Source of the DNA: Torreya grandis
Lineage: Eukaryota; Streptophyta; Pinopsida; Cupressales; Taxaceae
DNA: 64,000 bases
Direction of reading: 5' to 3'
NCBI GenBank assembly: GCA_037957365.1
Contig: JARHVA010002424.1
Location: forward strand, 1,230,501-1,294,500
Position numbers and translations under genes: made by a program. Below the pieces are notes generated by a model, which had not been told where the DNA came from, did not search any database, and worked only from the letters and a program-made list of their open reading frames with translations. Shown here in pieces: positions 26,401 through 38,499 of the stretch. How positions within the stretch are numbered: position 1 is the stretch's first letter; each line of letters starts with the position of its first letter.

Positions 26401-27590
26401 ATATCAAAAATAAAACTATCTTCCAGTCACAGATGATAATTTTACCCATATTAAGGATAATCCTTCAATTTAAAATTATGTCCATACTTAAATCTTATTT
26501 CAAACACCTCCCCTTAGTGGTTGGATTAATACACCAACTCCTTCCATCTCCATTGAAAAAACATTAACCAATAAAACTAATCAACCATCTGAACAAGCTT
26601 TAAATATATTATCTGAGCAATCTTCAAATCAATCATCTATTTAAAAAGATCCCAATAAACCTTATATTGATCAAGATTCCAATTCCACCACCCACTAAAA
26701 AAACATCCTCATCCATTTCTTCCCACTTTAAAATCATTGATCAAGGCATGAATGAATACATCATCCAAGATTTTTACACAAGTACAATACATATCAATAC
26801 AAATGACTATGTTAGACCACATCATCTAAATGGTAAAATAATGGTTAAGAAGATTGTTTACACATAATTTATTGAGGTTTTATTTTTTATGAACATATCA
26901 AATATTTAAATTCTTCTTGGATTTATTATGATGAATGAGCTACTTATTTTTCCACCAAAAAATATACCATTGAAAAATCCATCATGTGCAATATAATAGA
27001 CTATAAAGGCAAAGGTATTGACCTCCATGAACAAGGATCCATTTGACATATCACACTAAAACAAAATGAGGCAAAACATGGTATAGGATTTAACCCACTT
27101 AATGTGTATCTTACAGTCACCTAAGGTGACTTTTAGATAGTTAGTCAAAAGATGATTATCTAGATAGCAAGATGGGTTCCATAATTAGTCATTTTAAAGA
27201 TCTTGCCCTTACTAACATATTCAATGAAAATTTCATCCTTACACTTGACCTTGCATATTCATCTATCATGAAATGGGACCAACCATCCAAACCTCAACTT
27301 GATCATTTTTATAATGATGAATCTATATCCAAATTCTTGAGAACACAAGATCAAGTTCTAGTAGATGACCAAAAGAAAGGATTTCTAATATAGCTAGCAG
27401 ATTCAACATAATTTTGGGAACATACATTACATCACTATATCAGTTTTACATCTATATTAAAACATGAATAATTTGAGGAAGATTTCCATCTTCCTACACC
27501 ACTCCTAGATTATAAATATGAATCAACCCTACTTGTTGAAGAAACCAGTCTTGTAAACATTGGTACCAAAGAAGATCATAAAATTGCGAA
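26401..27590 (+). pseudogene. Protease-RT linker of element B
   Basis: Broken coding sequence between protease and RT. Open pieces at 26667-26867 and 27172-27393 lie on the pol strand, but in frames that shift. The segment from about 26561 onward is the region where collinear inverted homology with element A starts. The linker is hydrophilic, rich in Ser, Thr, Asn and Asp, without a recognised domain. It resembles the long, poorly conserved linker of Tat Pol. Confidence 0.7.
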
Positions 27591-28228
27591 GCTTATCATA
27601 ACACTCACTGAAGAATAAAGGGACATATTTACAATTTTTATTCATGATTTATTTGACATGTTCACCTGGTCTTATGATAATATTCTAGTAATGGATCCAA
27701 AGTGATTAGTTCATCACCTTATGGTGCATCTAGATGCAAAACAAGTAAAATCAAAACTCCATAAGATGTATCCCAAGATTGCACTAATTATAAAGGAAGA
27801 ACTAAATAAGTATTTAGATGTTGGTTCCAAACATCTTATTGACTACCTAGACTAGATATAAAAAAATTTACCAGTGTTAAATAAACTAGAAGGGATTAGA
27901 GTCTACATAAACTTTCGTGATATAAATAAAGCATGCATGAAAGATGATTTTCTATTACCTAACATAGATATGATTGTAGATTCAAATGTAGTTCATGATA
28001 TTATATCTTTAATGGATGGTTTTTAAGGATATAATTAGATAAATATTTATGTCAAAGGTTAACAAAAAATGACATTTACAACTCCATGGGGGACATTCTG
28101 TTATTAGGTGATGCCTTTTAGTTTGAAAAATGCTAGAGCTACATATTAGTGAGAAATGATAATAATTTTAAATGAAATGATTAATGATATTATGGAATAC
28201 TATGTATATGATATTATATTTAAATATA
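27591..28228 (+). pseudogene. Reverse transcriptase of element B, N-terminal part
   Basis: The RT fingers and palm are recognisable on the plus strand with scattered TAG/TAA stops: KMYPKIALIIKEEL near 27765, a DDFLLPNIDMIVDS-like piece near 27945, MTFTTPWGT near 28070-28095, and YYVYDIIF at 28198-28218. The catalytic box is YVYD (28201-28212) instead of YVDD, exactly as in element A. The frame stops at 28228, where element N is inserted, and resumes at 33868. Confidence 0.88.
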
Positions 28229-29445
28229 TGTCATTTCCCCTTATTAAATTTAAGATAAAAATATCAAATCTAAAATTTACTTTTTATCAGGCATAATTTC
28301 TGCATGATTTATGTTTTTTATACTAGCTAGTGAAACTAAATTTCATGAAAAATCATAGTTTCTCAAACAAAATTCCTATGGAAACTTTATTATATTAAAA
28401 TATGTCTAAAATAATAAAAAATTACTTAAATAAACTCTCACAATAGTTCTGGATCTAAATACACCATTTGTGCAAAACCCCTTGCTAGTTCCACACACAT
28501 GCACCACAAAGACTACTCAAAATAGAACATAATTTAACCATACTAATAAGATGGTTACATAACATAAGAAAAATATAAATACACTGAAATAAAACTCCAA
28601 ATAAAATTGATATATTTTTTTTATCAAACCCATAAATATGAAACCAACAATCACAACTCTATTCACACCACTTGTCTGCATACAACATTATAAACTAGCT
28701 CAAATATGTACTCATTAAATCTCTATAACATATCCTGTATGGAATTGTATATTTTTATGACATGGATTTCATATTAAAATCCTTGGTATTCTTGGGTTTT
28801 CTTAAAAAGACCACCTTCATCCAAGATTTTTCATTCCAAGATGATCTAAAGAACATTGCATGCACATTGTTTCACAAGAGAAAAGCATTAATTAGCCAAA
28901 ATATCCATCCATAATGAAAATATAGTGTATTAATACCTAAGAGTACCAAGAGGGTAACTTAAATTATAATTCCTTTCTTTTTGGAAATGTTACATGAGTT
29001 ATAAAAATCATATAGTCCTCATCTTTATCCACTACCCAATATTCACTTTGTTCCTATTTTCCCCCATTTTTTGATTCAATTTTTAAACTTGCCCAAATGT
29101 GACCCATTAACTTGATGATAATAATGCAACATAATTTATTAATTTTATTTGAAACTTGGCCATTATCCTCTCTTAGATAACCACACCCTAATTGATAAGT
29201 TTCCTTAAAACATATCATTATCATCTTCTAGAAAATCACACCCCACTTGAACTAATAAAAATATTAAAAAAATTATATCTATATTTATATTTATCTTCAT
29301 CCCTGTTGATTTATTTGAAATTTCCAATTCATATTAAACACTTAACTACATACTTGATCCAATCTCCCCCTTTTATTCTCCAATAATCAAAATTTTAGAT
29401 TAATTAATTATTAAGTGGGAATTAAATAGAAAAATGGACATGACA
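28229..29445 (-). repeat. 3' LTR of element N
   Basis: Direct repeat partner of 32664-33867. Shared blocks include taagataaaaatatca near the left edge, ttgctagttcca, catgcaccacaaaga and gtctgcatacaacattata. Ends are TG (28229) and CA (29445). On the minus strand it starts TGTCATGTCC right after the polypurine tract. Confidence 0.9.
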
Positions 29446-29463
29446 AGTCCTTCCTCCTCAAAA
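29446..29463 (-). promoter_or_regulatory. Polypurine tract of element N
   Basis: The plus strand reads agtccttcctcctcaaaa, so the minus strand reads TTTTGAGGAGGAAGGACT directly before the LTR start TGTCATG. It sets the orientation of N. Confidence 0.75.
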
Positions 29464-31560
29464 TTTATTGTATTAAATAAATTGAAAACATAATGCTCAT
29501 GAATCCTTAGCCAAAATGAGAAAATGAGTCAAATTTCATATTCAACCTTAATCTTGTATCTATTAGGTGTTCCATCTCTTACCAAATATTATCATGCAAA
29601 CTTGAAGACTCAAATTACTTAGTGACAATTCCATGTGCCAAATAGAAGTATCCATGCAATCTAACCTCTTAGATATGAATTTATTTTGTGTATTCTTTCC
29701 AATACTCCCATAAATATTTGATAAACTTACCAAATGCATCATTTCCCATCCTTTCTCCTAGCTATCTAGAAAATATTGAAGTAGTGAACTTGAGCTAAGT
29801 GATATTGATGTAACAATCACCAATGTATAACAAACTGATCCATGCTATCAATTGGTATATAATATGTATCCCCTTATTTTTCATGAATATCCCTTCTCCC
29901 ACAACTTGCATTTTTAGTTGTGTATGTGCACTAGTATGTGAAAAGTCAAAATCTTGAAACTCTTGTAACTTATCCCATTGATATAAATCTAAACTTTAGA
30001 TATGGTACCCTTATCTTCATTTTCTGATCTATAACATAAAAAACTCTTTAAAATGTGGAGATACACCTTATTGAAAACAAAACTAATTATTCCATACCCT
30101 ACCTCAATTCGAAAGGTATTAAATGCAACTTTAGGATCTGATCTATAACAATAATGGTAAAATTGAGGAACAAAAATAATCATCATATAACAATAAAAAT
30201 ACTCCACCCAATTCTAGATCTCAAATCTACAAACAATAGCTCATTCTGATGGGAGACTCTACACTCTCTAAGTCCATCCACTAGCACATATTGATCATCT
30301 AACCAAATCTCCAAAATTTTAGTGGTAAATGTAATTATAACATGATCTATCATGGTTTGATACATCCAATCTCCATGAATGATAAGTTAATACCCTAAAG
30401 TAATCATTATGAAAAAGTCACTTGCCACCATATTATCTTTTGCCCATTCCCAATACTCATCACTCTATTTATAATGAAGCAAGAAAATATTCAATCCAAA
30501 GCATTATATCTTCTTCACATAATTCACATATAAAAAATGTTGATGTAATTTACTAAAATTATAATGGATGATTAATATTTCTCCATACTTATGGAAATTC
30601 CCTTCTAAAACATCAAGCTTCATGCTTCTAGTTCTCATCAATTTCCATATTTGCATTGATAAATACCAATTAACTCCTCTTGAAGCACCATATTATTCTA
30701 AAAAAGGATGTGATAAATATAAAATGAAAATTACAAAACATAAATTGATCATCTTATCACATTTATCAAATTCCTTTTGTGTTATTTTCATCCATGCAGG
30801 GGATTTCTTCTTCTTAGTGATAGTTAAGGTTGTTGTGATATAGGAAAGTCCATTAAAAAATATCTTGTCATGGATATAGAAACTAGAGAGTCTTTTCCAA
30901 AGATTAAGTATGGTTAGGAATGACCAAACAAGAAAATTTTGAATACCCAACTCATACTTGGATTTTGTCACAAATAGAACCCATTATTCTAAAATCCCTA
31001 TAATCATATTTTGGTGCCTCAAATGGTTATTCCATGTTATTATACACATAAAAATATCATCAAATGGTATTTAAATAAAATTATTATTGAATACTTTATT
31101 CATTCTAAATTGGAAGATGGATAGTGCATTAGTTGAACCATATATTATGATCATGAACTCAAAATTCTTGAAGTGGCTCTTGAATATTCTGCTATGCATA
31201 TCCACTTCCTCCTCTTGACTCGACTGGTATCCTATTCTTGAGTTACTCTTGGAGGAATAAAATACCTCCCATAAAGTATCAACAAGTTATTCATCCCTAT
31301 GGATCCTATTCAAGGCTTCATGAATGATGTGCACACTTTTTATATCATATACTCTTTTCACAAAATGGATAGAATGTAAAACAATCCCCGTATGATCCTT
31401 TATAAACTCTCTTTCAATAAAAATATAAGGAACAGTGAAGTAAATAATATTAATTACTATATGTTCTTTATATCTCAAAATATCACCCTTGATAATGGGC
31501 TTCCCATGATGACCAAAATTTTGCAGTGACATAAGAGGAAACAACAAATTTGAAATATGA
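29464..31560 (-). pseudogene. Pol remnant of element N (RT and RNase H; integrase not seen)
   Basis: Read on the minus strand from 31547 leftwards. YIFIEREFIKDHTGIV and ALNRIHRDE fit the segment before RT and its YRALN motif. Then come SRIGYQSSQ and FEFMIIIYGSTNALSIFQ, the counterpart of the PFGLTNAPATFQ motif of gypsy RT. IPFDDIF replaces the catalytic FDDIL, followed by HLRHQNMIIGILE and FVTKSKYELGIQNF (VKKSKCEFG-like). RNase H follows: GLSYITTTLTITKKKKSPAW, then LSHPFLE and RSMKLDVLEGNFHKYGEILI. Beyond about 30400 there are only fragments. Open pieces at 30183-30365 and 29989-30207 show no integrase core, so integrase is deleted or too decayed. The motifs fit a chromovirus-like gypsy element, distinct from A and B. 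Confidence 0.82.
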
Positions 31561-32663
31561 TCATCATAACTTAGGCTTCCAAAAAATATCTCATCTTCCT
31601 TTTTTAAGTTGGATTTGGATAAAAAACCAAGATCCCACTATCTTGTGCATAGGCCATTATGAATTATTTATCCCTCTTGAAATCTAGTATCATGCAAAGA
31701 TAATGAACCTTTCTTAGAATCAATGCAAAAACAAAAAAATACTTCTATGACATACCTCTCAGTAAAATAATTATAGTATTCATTTTGGGATATTTCTTGT
31801 ATCTCCCATTAATTTTTGACAACACTTCATCAAATATATTTATTTCCTTATCACAAATTACTATTATAGTGATTACCACATGCTCAATATCGACATTTTG
31901 TTTATTATCTCTAATTGGACAAATATCCTACAAATCTATTTTATCTTCTTCCTTCAGCCCATGTTTTGTATCTTCAATATGTAAAGTTGGTTTGTTGTTG
32001 ACTTCATTGAAATAGACATTATCCTAACTAGTAAACCCATTAGATACCACTAAAATATCTTATTTAGATAAATAAAATTTACCTTCATACTGAGTTATGG
32101 GTTCTTTTGTGGTTTGATTCTTCTCACCCTCTTGTGGATCTATTTTTTTCTTCATTTGTCTCATGCTCCTTAACATCTTTCAACTTCTCTTCATTATTTC
32201 TTATCCTTATGTAATACCTATCAAAAGATTCTATATCTTGGAAAACTTTAGGTTTACCTTGGTGCTCATCAAATATTGCGATAATATCCACTTCTAAGGG
32301 TATAGTTATGTTAATATTAAATATTATAGAAATGTTAGAAGGTCCTTAAAGCCTTGGTATTCTTCATACCATCTATCAATTTTGGAAGTCATAATTTTAA
32401 TTGTCCCTCTCTCTCATTCCCTTAAATAGAGATTAAAGGAAACGTCTCATGATTAAATATATATTTAATCACTTAAAAAATAAAATTAAATGTCTGATAC
32501 CACACATAAAACCAGTAAGCATTGACATGCAACCTTAAAAACTAACATGCAAGTGTTGATCACTAATATGTATTCTCAAAACTTGACATGCAACATGAAC
32601 AACTAAATAAATGGTTATCCTCATTAAGAATTTGGTAATATATCTTATATTATACCACTATCA
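31561..32663 (-). other. 5' internal region of element N (gag/protease position)
   Basis: Between the primer site and RT, the minus strand holds broken, hydrophilic, Lys/Glu-rich coding-like sequence, but I could not recognise a Gag core or protease motif. Next to the right LTR the minus strand reads TGATAGTGGTATAATATAAG. Its TGGTAT start matches the initiator-Met-tRNA primer site used by many plant elements, with decay after the first six bases. Confidence 0.55.
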
Positions 32664-33867
32664 TGTACCATTACTGAATCTAAGATAAAAATATCATATA
32701 TAAATTTTACTTTTTATTGGGTACAATTTTTATATGATTTATGTTTTTTATATACTAGCTAGTGAAATCAGATTTTGACATTTTTTTATGAAAAATCATA
32801 ATTACTCAAACACAATGCACATGGAACATTAATTAAATTAAAATATGTCTAAAATAATTACAAATTACTGAAATATAATCCCATAATAGTTTTGAACTGA
32901 AATATACCATTTGGGTTTAAACCCTTGCTAGTTCCATGCACATGCACCACAAAGAATACTCAAAACACAACATAATTTCACCATAATAATAATTTTATTA
33001 CATAACATTATAAAAATATAAATAAAATTTCTTAAAACTCCAATTACACCTAGTATCTACTATATCAAACCCATAAATCTGAAACCAACACCCACAAATC
33101 TACTCACACCACTAGTCTGCATACAACATTATACATTAGCTCAAATATATACTCCTTGAAGATTTGTAACAAATCCTAAATTGAATAATATATTTGGATC
33201 ATAGGGGTTTCATCCTAAAATCCTTGGGATCCATCTGTTTTCTTCCAAAAACCACCTTTAAGAGTTTTCATTCTAGGATGATCTAAGGAACACTACATGC
33301 ACACTGTTCCACAAGATAAAATCATTAGTTAGCCAAAATATCCTCCCATAAAGAAAATATGTTGTATTAATACCCAAGATTCCAAAGAGGGGAAAAAATT
33401 ATAATTCCTTTATTTGGGTAAAGGTGACATGAGTTATAAAAATTTGTTAGTCCCCATCTTTATCCACTTTCCCAATATTCACTTAGTTCCTACTTTTTCC
33501 CACTTTTTTCTTCTATTTTTTAAATTAACCAAATGTGACCCACTTAAATTGAGGATAATAATGAAACATAATTTATAAATTTTCCTTGAAACCTCACCAT
33601 TATCCTCTATTATATAACCATGCCTCAATTGGTAAGTTTTTTAAAGACTTATCATTATCATCTTCTAGAAAATCACACCCCACTTAAGCTAATAAAAATA
33701 TTTATAAATTAATATTTATCCTCATCCCTATTTATTTTTTTGACCTTTAAAATTCCAAATAACACTTAATTAAATACTTGATCTAGTTTCCCCCTTTATT
33801 CTCCCATAATTATAATTTAGATTAATTAATTATTAATAGGGAATTAAATAGAAAAAGGGACATGCCA
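32664..33867 (-). repeat. 5' LTR of element N
   Basis: Direct repeat partner of 28229-29445, starting TGTACC and ending GCCA on the plus strand. Differences from its partner are frequent and include short indels. Confidence 0.9.
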
Positions 33868-35380
33868 ATCTTAATCTAGGAAAGACCACCCTCAGGTGCT
33901 TTGATGTATTTTTGAATACATGAGAGAGTACAACATGAAATTGAATCTAAAGAAAGTTTAGTTTGGTGTAACTTTAGGAAGGTTGTTAGGATTCATTATT
34001 TCACAATGTGGCATTGAATTTTGTCCTTCAAAGGTTTCAGTTATCATGGATATGTACCCACATAAACACATTAAATAGCTTAGAAGTATACAAGGGAAAA
34101 TACAAGAAATAAAAATATTCATATATCAAATTGTATAAATTTGTCACCCATTCACCATTTTTCTAAAGAAGGATACTCCTTTTACATGGAATAAAAATTG
34201 TGAAAAAACATTTGACAATCTCAAGAAATATCTTTCCAACCCACTAGTGCTAATGCCACCTATTACAGGTAAACCTTTTTTGTTGTACATTTTATATAAT
34301 TAATTTTCACTTGGAGCATTATTATCACAACATGATGATAATATTAAAGAATGATTAGTCTACTACTTGATCAAAACAGTGATATCATATGAGCTAAACT
34401 ACTCTCAAATAGAAAAATCTTGTCTTGAAAATTTTTTTATTCTCAAAACTTATGGAATTACATGCTTAATAATAAAACCAATATTATTAATAAGATCAAC
34501 CCTCTTAAATATATTTTATCGAGAACCACTCTATTAGATAGGATGGCTAAGTGCATTATGATTCTTAGTAATTTTAATTTAAAGTATGCTAACCAAAAGG
34601 ATATGAAAGGACAAGTTATATAAGATGTATTATAAGAAGCACTTCTCAATGATAAATCACCTCTCATTACAAAATTATTAGATGATGCAATCATGTCTAT
34701 AGATGAGTGTCTAGTTTGAAATATTTTCTTTGATGGTTTCTTTACCAATCATGGATTCGGGGCAAGTATCCTATTGGTCACACCTGATGGAGATTGAATT
34801 CCTAGATTATTTTTAATTGAATTCCATTGAATAACCAACATAATATAATATGAAGGTCTCATAGCAGGTCTCAAGATGGAAATTTAGTGGGAAATCCAAC
34901 ATCTCCTTATTTTTGGAAATTCTAAGCTTATCATCAATCAAGTCACTAATGAATTCCAATATCATGATGATAAACTAATCCCTTACAAGTGGATGGTGGA
35001 TAGATTTAAATCATAATTTTATTGAATCAAATTTGAAAAAGTGACAAGAATAAATAATCAAGTATCAAATTTTATGGAAATAATCAGTTCTTTACTAGAT
35101 TTGAACATAAAATATAATATACTTTTGGTCGAGTACTTAAGGATACTAGCTTATGATATACCTAATTTAGAAATGGTTTGTGAGGTGACCGGTATAAATT
35201 CTCCATGGTAATCTGATATCTATACATACCTTTATAATCACACCCTCCCATCTACCTTATCATCTAACCAACACAAATCCTTTATTCAATGCACATCTCT
35301 ATAGCAACCTTGGCAATACCCTATATCAGCATGGATATAATGTAACCCTTTTACACTATCTAAATTTTTAAGAGTCTAAT
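33868..35380 (+). pseudogene. RT C-terminus, RNase H and archaeal-type RNase H of element B
   Basis: The frame resumes after the nested insertion with SRKDHP and EYNMKLNLKKV-FGVTLGRLLGFIISQCGIEF (RT thumb, about 33880-34030). RNase H follows (about 34130-34620). A second RNase H lies at about 34700-35060: NIFFDGFFTNHGFGASILLVTP, with the D-x-S/F entry of the archaeal-type enzyme, then FGNSKLIINQVTNEF and DDKLIPYKWMVDRFK. Between it and integrase are NLEMVCEVTGINSPW and YLYNHTLPSTLSSNQ, conserved in Tat Pol. Two RNase H domains in series are diagnostic for Tat. Stops are mostly TAG/TAA. The stretch at 34458-34748 on the minus strand is a shadow. Confidence 0.88.
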
Positions 35381-36459
35381 TTGACAATTAGATAAGTTCA
35401 TGAGGGAGTTTGTGGAGCACATTCAAGTGGTATGGTCCTTACTAAAAAGTTTCTTTGAGTAGGTTATTATTGGCCTAAAATGGAATCTAATTCATGCACA
35501 TATTTAGAAAAGTGTATACCCTATCAAAAACATGGGGATCTTATCCATAATCCATCACAAACTTTACAAACTATCATAACACTTTGGATATTTTACACAT
35601 GGGGGTTAGACATCATTGGAAAAATAAATCCTAGTTCTTCTGATAGATATAATCATATTATAATAGAAACCAAGTATTTTACCAAATGGGTCAAGGCAAT
35701 TCCCCTTACCTATGTAATTTGAAATCAAATTTTCAAGTTTATCCTCAACCACATTGTTTGCCACTTTGGTATTCCTTCCACTCTCATTTCTAACAATGGT
35801 AAATTATTAAAAATTTGAGATGTTAATAGTCTTTGTCAAACCTATCATATCAAACATAGATGGTCCACTCCTTATTACCCACAAGGTAATGGCCAAGTTG
35901 AAGAAATAAACATAAATATTTTGTGCATCCTTAAGAGATTTGCCAATGATTTTGGTCGTGACTGGCATACTTAATTATATCCCACCCTTTGGGCATACTT
36001 CACTAGTATCCACACACCAACAGGGATAATCCCTTATTCCCTTATTTATGGTAGTGAGTTTATTTCTCCCATAGAGGTCAAGATTCCATATTTACAAATA
36101 TCATTACAATAATTCTTAGATGAATATCATATCAAACTTCATGCCTAAGTGAACTTGATATCTTAGATGAGAGATGACTCAATACTTTAAACCATCTGTA
36201 ACTTTATGATAATTAACTTCACTGTAGCTATAATAAAAGGATTAAATATACGCAATTTGTAATCAGAGATGTTATTATTAAGGAGAACCAATAAAACCCT
36301 AATTTTGAGAGATATAAGTGAAAATTTGAACCTAAATTGTTAGGCCCATACATTTTTATTACCAAGTATGGATCAAGAGCTTACAAACTAGCCACAGAAG
36401 ATGGAGAGGACATTTATGAACCTATAAGCATCATGCACCTTAAAATATTTTATGCCTAA
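35381..36459 (+). pseudogene. Integrase of element B
   Basis: YYWPKMESNSCTY, EKCIPYQKHGDLIHNPS, TWGLDIIGKINPSSSDRYNH, YFTKWVKAIPLTYVI (35480-35722 is the open part), FGIPSTLISNNGK near 35770 (second catalytic position now Asn), TPYYPQGNGQVE near 35870-35900 (region before the catalytic Glu), and PYSLIYGSEFISPIEVKIP near 36030-36090. The C-terminus is KYGSRAYKLATEDGEDIYEP...IMHLKIFYA with a stop at 36457-36459. This gives a complete domain order with several TAG/TAA breaks and at least one altered catalytic residue. No chromodomain is present. Confidence 0.9.
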
Positions 36460-38094
36460 AATTATTCTATATGTTGTTATTAGTATATAAAAATAATAAT
36501 AATAAGTCAAAAAAGTAGTAATAAAGAAAAAAAGTGTATATAAATCATCCAGATGTGAAAACCAATTTACTAGCACTTTGGATAAGTACCATGGTGAAAA
36601 CCAAGTTTTTGGCACCATGAGTAAACCATTATTTATACTTACTCTAGTTAATTGGGGGAATCACCTTTCAATAATCCATTTTAAATTCCCAATTTTATCA
36701 TTTTTTAAGTTGTTATCCATTTATCCTATAACATATTATGTTTAGGGTTGGTATTTATATATGATAAATTGCATTCATGCTCATGATAGAGGCAAAACAT
36801 ATTTTATATTCCTTATTTAAAAAATACCAAAAAAAAATAAAAATAAAAAACATTACAAAAAAGATAAACATAAACACATCTACAATTCTAGATAGCTTAC
36901 ACATTGTTTACTCATTCTTGGGCGGGTCACTCATGCATCCTTTTCATCCAACACTCAAAACACTTCATCAATCATACACTTTCTCATCACTTCCCATGTT
37001 GGGAGAACTACATTTGGCCTGATATCCACACATAGATTTTGTTTTGGGTGGATTATTTAGGTATCACTTAGATACATGAGGTCTCCAGGGTTAGCTCAGC
37101 TACCATCTTCCCCATCATCCATTTCCATAAACATGGATTAGCTTATCCTTATACTTCTTCCTTGATTTTTCAATAATTATCCTCAATTCTAGATACAATT
37201 ATCCATCCCTTGCTTAAATTTTATTTGTTTACAACTTTTATACTTAAATAATTTGTGTGTTTTGATTGTTGTATTATTTTTTTTCTATTTCTAACCATTA
37301 AAATTGGTTATTTTTATCCATTTATCTATCCCTAACCATTAATAGGTTATTTTACTACATTTTATCTTTATCTGTAACATGGTTATTTCCTTTAATTTTT
37401 ATTTTGTGATCACTTTTTATTGTTAGCATTAATCTTTGTTTGTTTATATATATATATCATTATTTCTTAGTATTGTTACAATTTTCATTATGTTTGTGTT
37501 CAAAATCATCTACCTTACTTTTTGTTTTCACATCTTATTGTTAATTGTTGTTTTTTATGTGTTTAAAAATATTATTTTATGGAATGAATAATAGTATAGT
37601 TATGGTTTTACTATATCATGACATACTTTAATTTTACATAATTTATTCTTTATTTTTATTCAATTTATTAAAACATCATAATTCATCATGATTATTCAAT
37701 ATCACCAGTGGTAATGTGTTTTATGCTAAATTAAAAATCAGGTTGCTCAAAGATCAATAATGTTGGAAATTCAATGCAAGAAACAAACAAACAAATGTAA
37801 TGTAGATATGTCACATTCTAATCCATTCATAAACCTAATCATACATCACATAAGTCATAAATCCATAATGTATATGTTGAAAGAATTATAAGAAACTAGC
37901 ATAAATAGAAATACAAGAAATATAACTAGTGTTACAATATATCCATACATCTATAAATAATACACAATGTCCATATAAATCAATAAACTATCCATCAATG
38001 TCCAATCCATAGTACAAGGTCTCATAAATCTTCATGAATATATATAAAATGTGTCTATACAAAAGATACATCTAAAAATATGTATACATTGATG
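36460..38094. other. Spacer between pol and PMD in element B
   Basis: Non-coding, with short tracts conserved with element A in inverted orientation (17581-19205), for example the ccatcttccccatcatcc area near 37107 and the aaccattaa...ggttatttt repeat near 37295-37390. Small open stretches here are not supported as genes. Confidence 0.65.
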
Positions 38095-38443
38095 AGCCAA
38101 TCTATCATATATTCCTAATGTTTTTGTCTCATCCCATCACTTTAATGGAGTGTTTGGTCTTGGGAATAAATCCTCAAATCATCATGTGCCTCATGGAGGA
38201 CCCATCAAAAATTATACCTATCCCACTGACCTCTCTAACTCAATAGGATGAATTGATCTAGTTAATGCTGAGTGTCTCATAGAGTACTCCCTAAATGATG
38301 ATGCCCTTTGAGAATGTGGTATAACCTCCTCATATAATCTCCTATAATATGTGTCCTAATCCATGGCCCTCATCAATTTTTCCAAGGTAACAATCTTCCC
38401 CTATCTAGCTACTAACACTCTAGCCTCTAATAGCTCTATCCTC

Positions 38444-38499
<56 letters not shown>

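Larger units (their letters stand above)
28229..33867 (-). mobile_element. Nested Ty3/gypsy element N inside the RT of element B, minus orientation
   Basis: Two direct repeats, 28229-29445 and 32664-33867 (about 1.2 kb each), bracket 3.2 kb. The flanking pentamers atata (28224-28228) and atctt (33868-33872) both derive from atcta of the uninterrupted site. Element A preserves the empty site (reverse complement of about 21785-21815: aaatctaaatctagg), so the insertion and its 5-bp duplication are confirmed within the window. Minus orientation follows from a polypurine tract inside the left LTR, a TGGTAT-type primer site inside the right LTR, and minus-strand pol. Pol shows RT and RNase H but no integrase. 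The LTRs differ at many positions, so N is old, and B is older. Confidence 0.92.

Noticed and set aside
34458..34748. Minus-strand 96-codon frame
   Set aside because: It is a shadow of the RNase H region of element B on the opposite strand.
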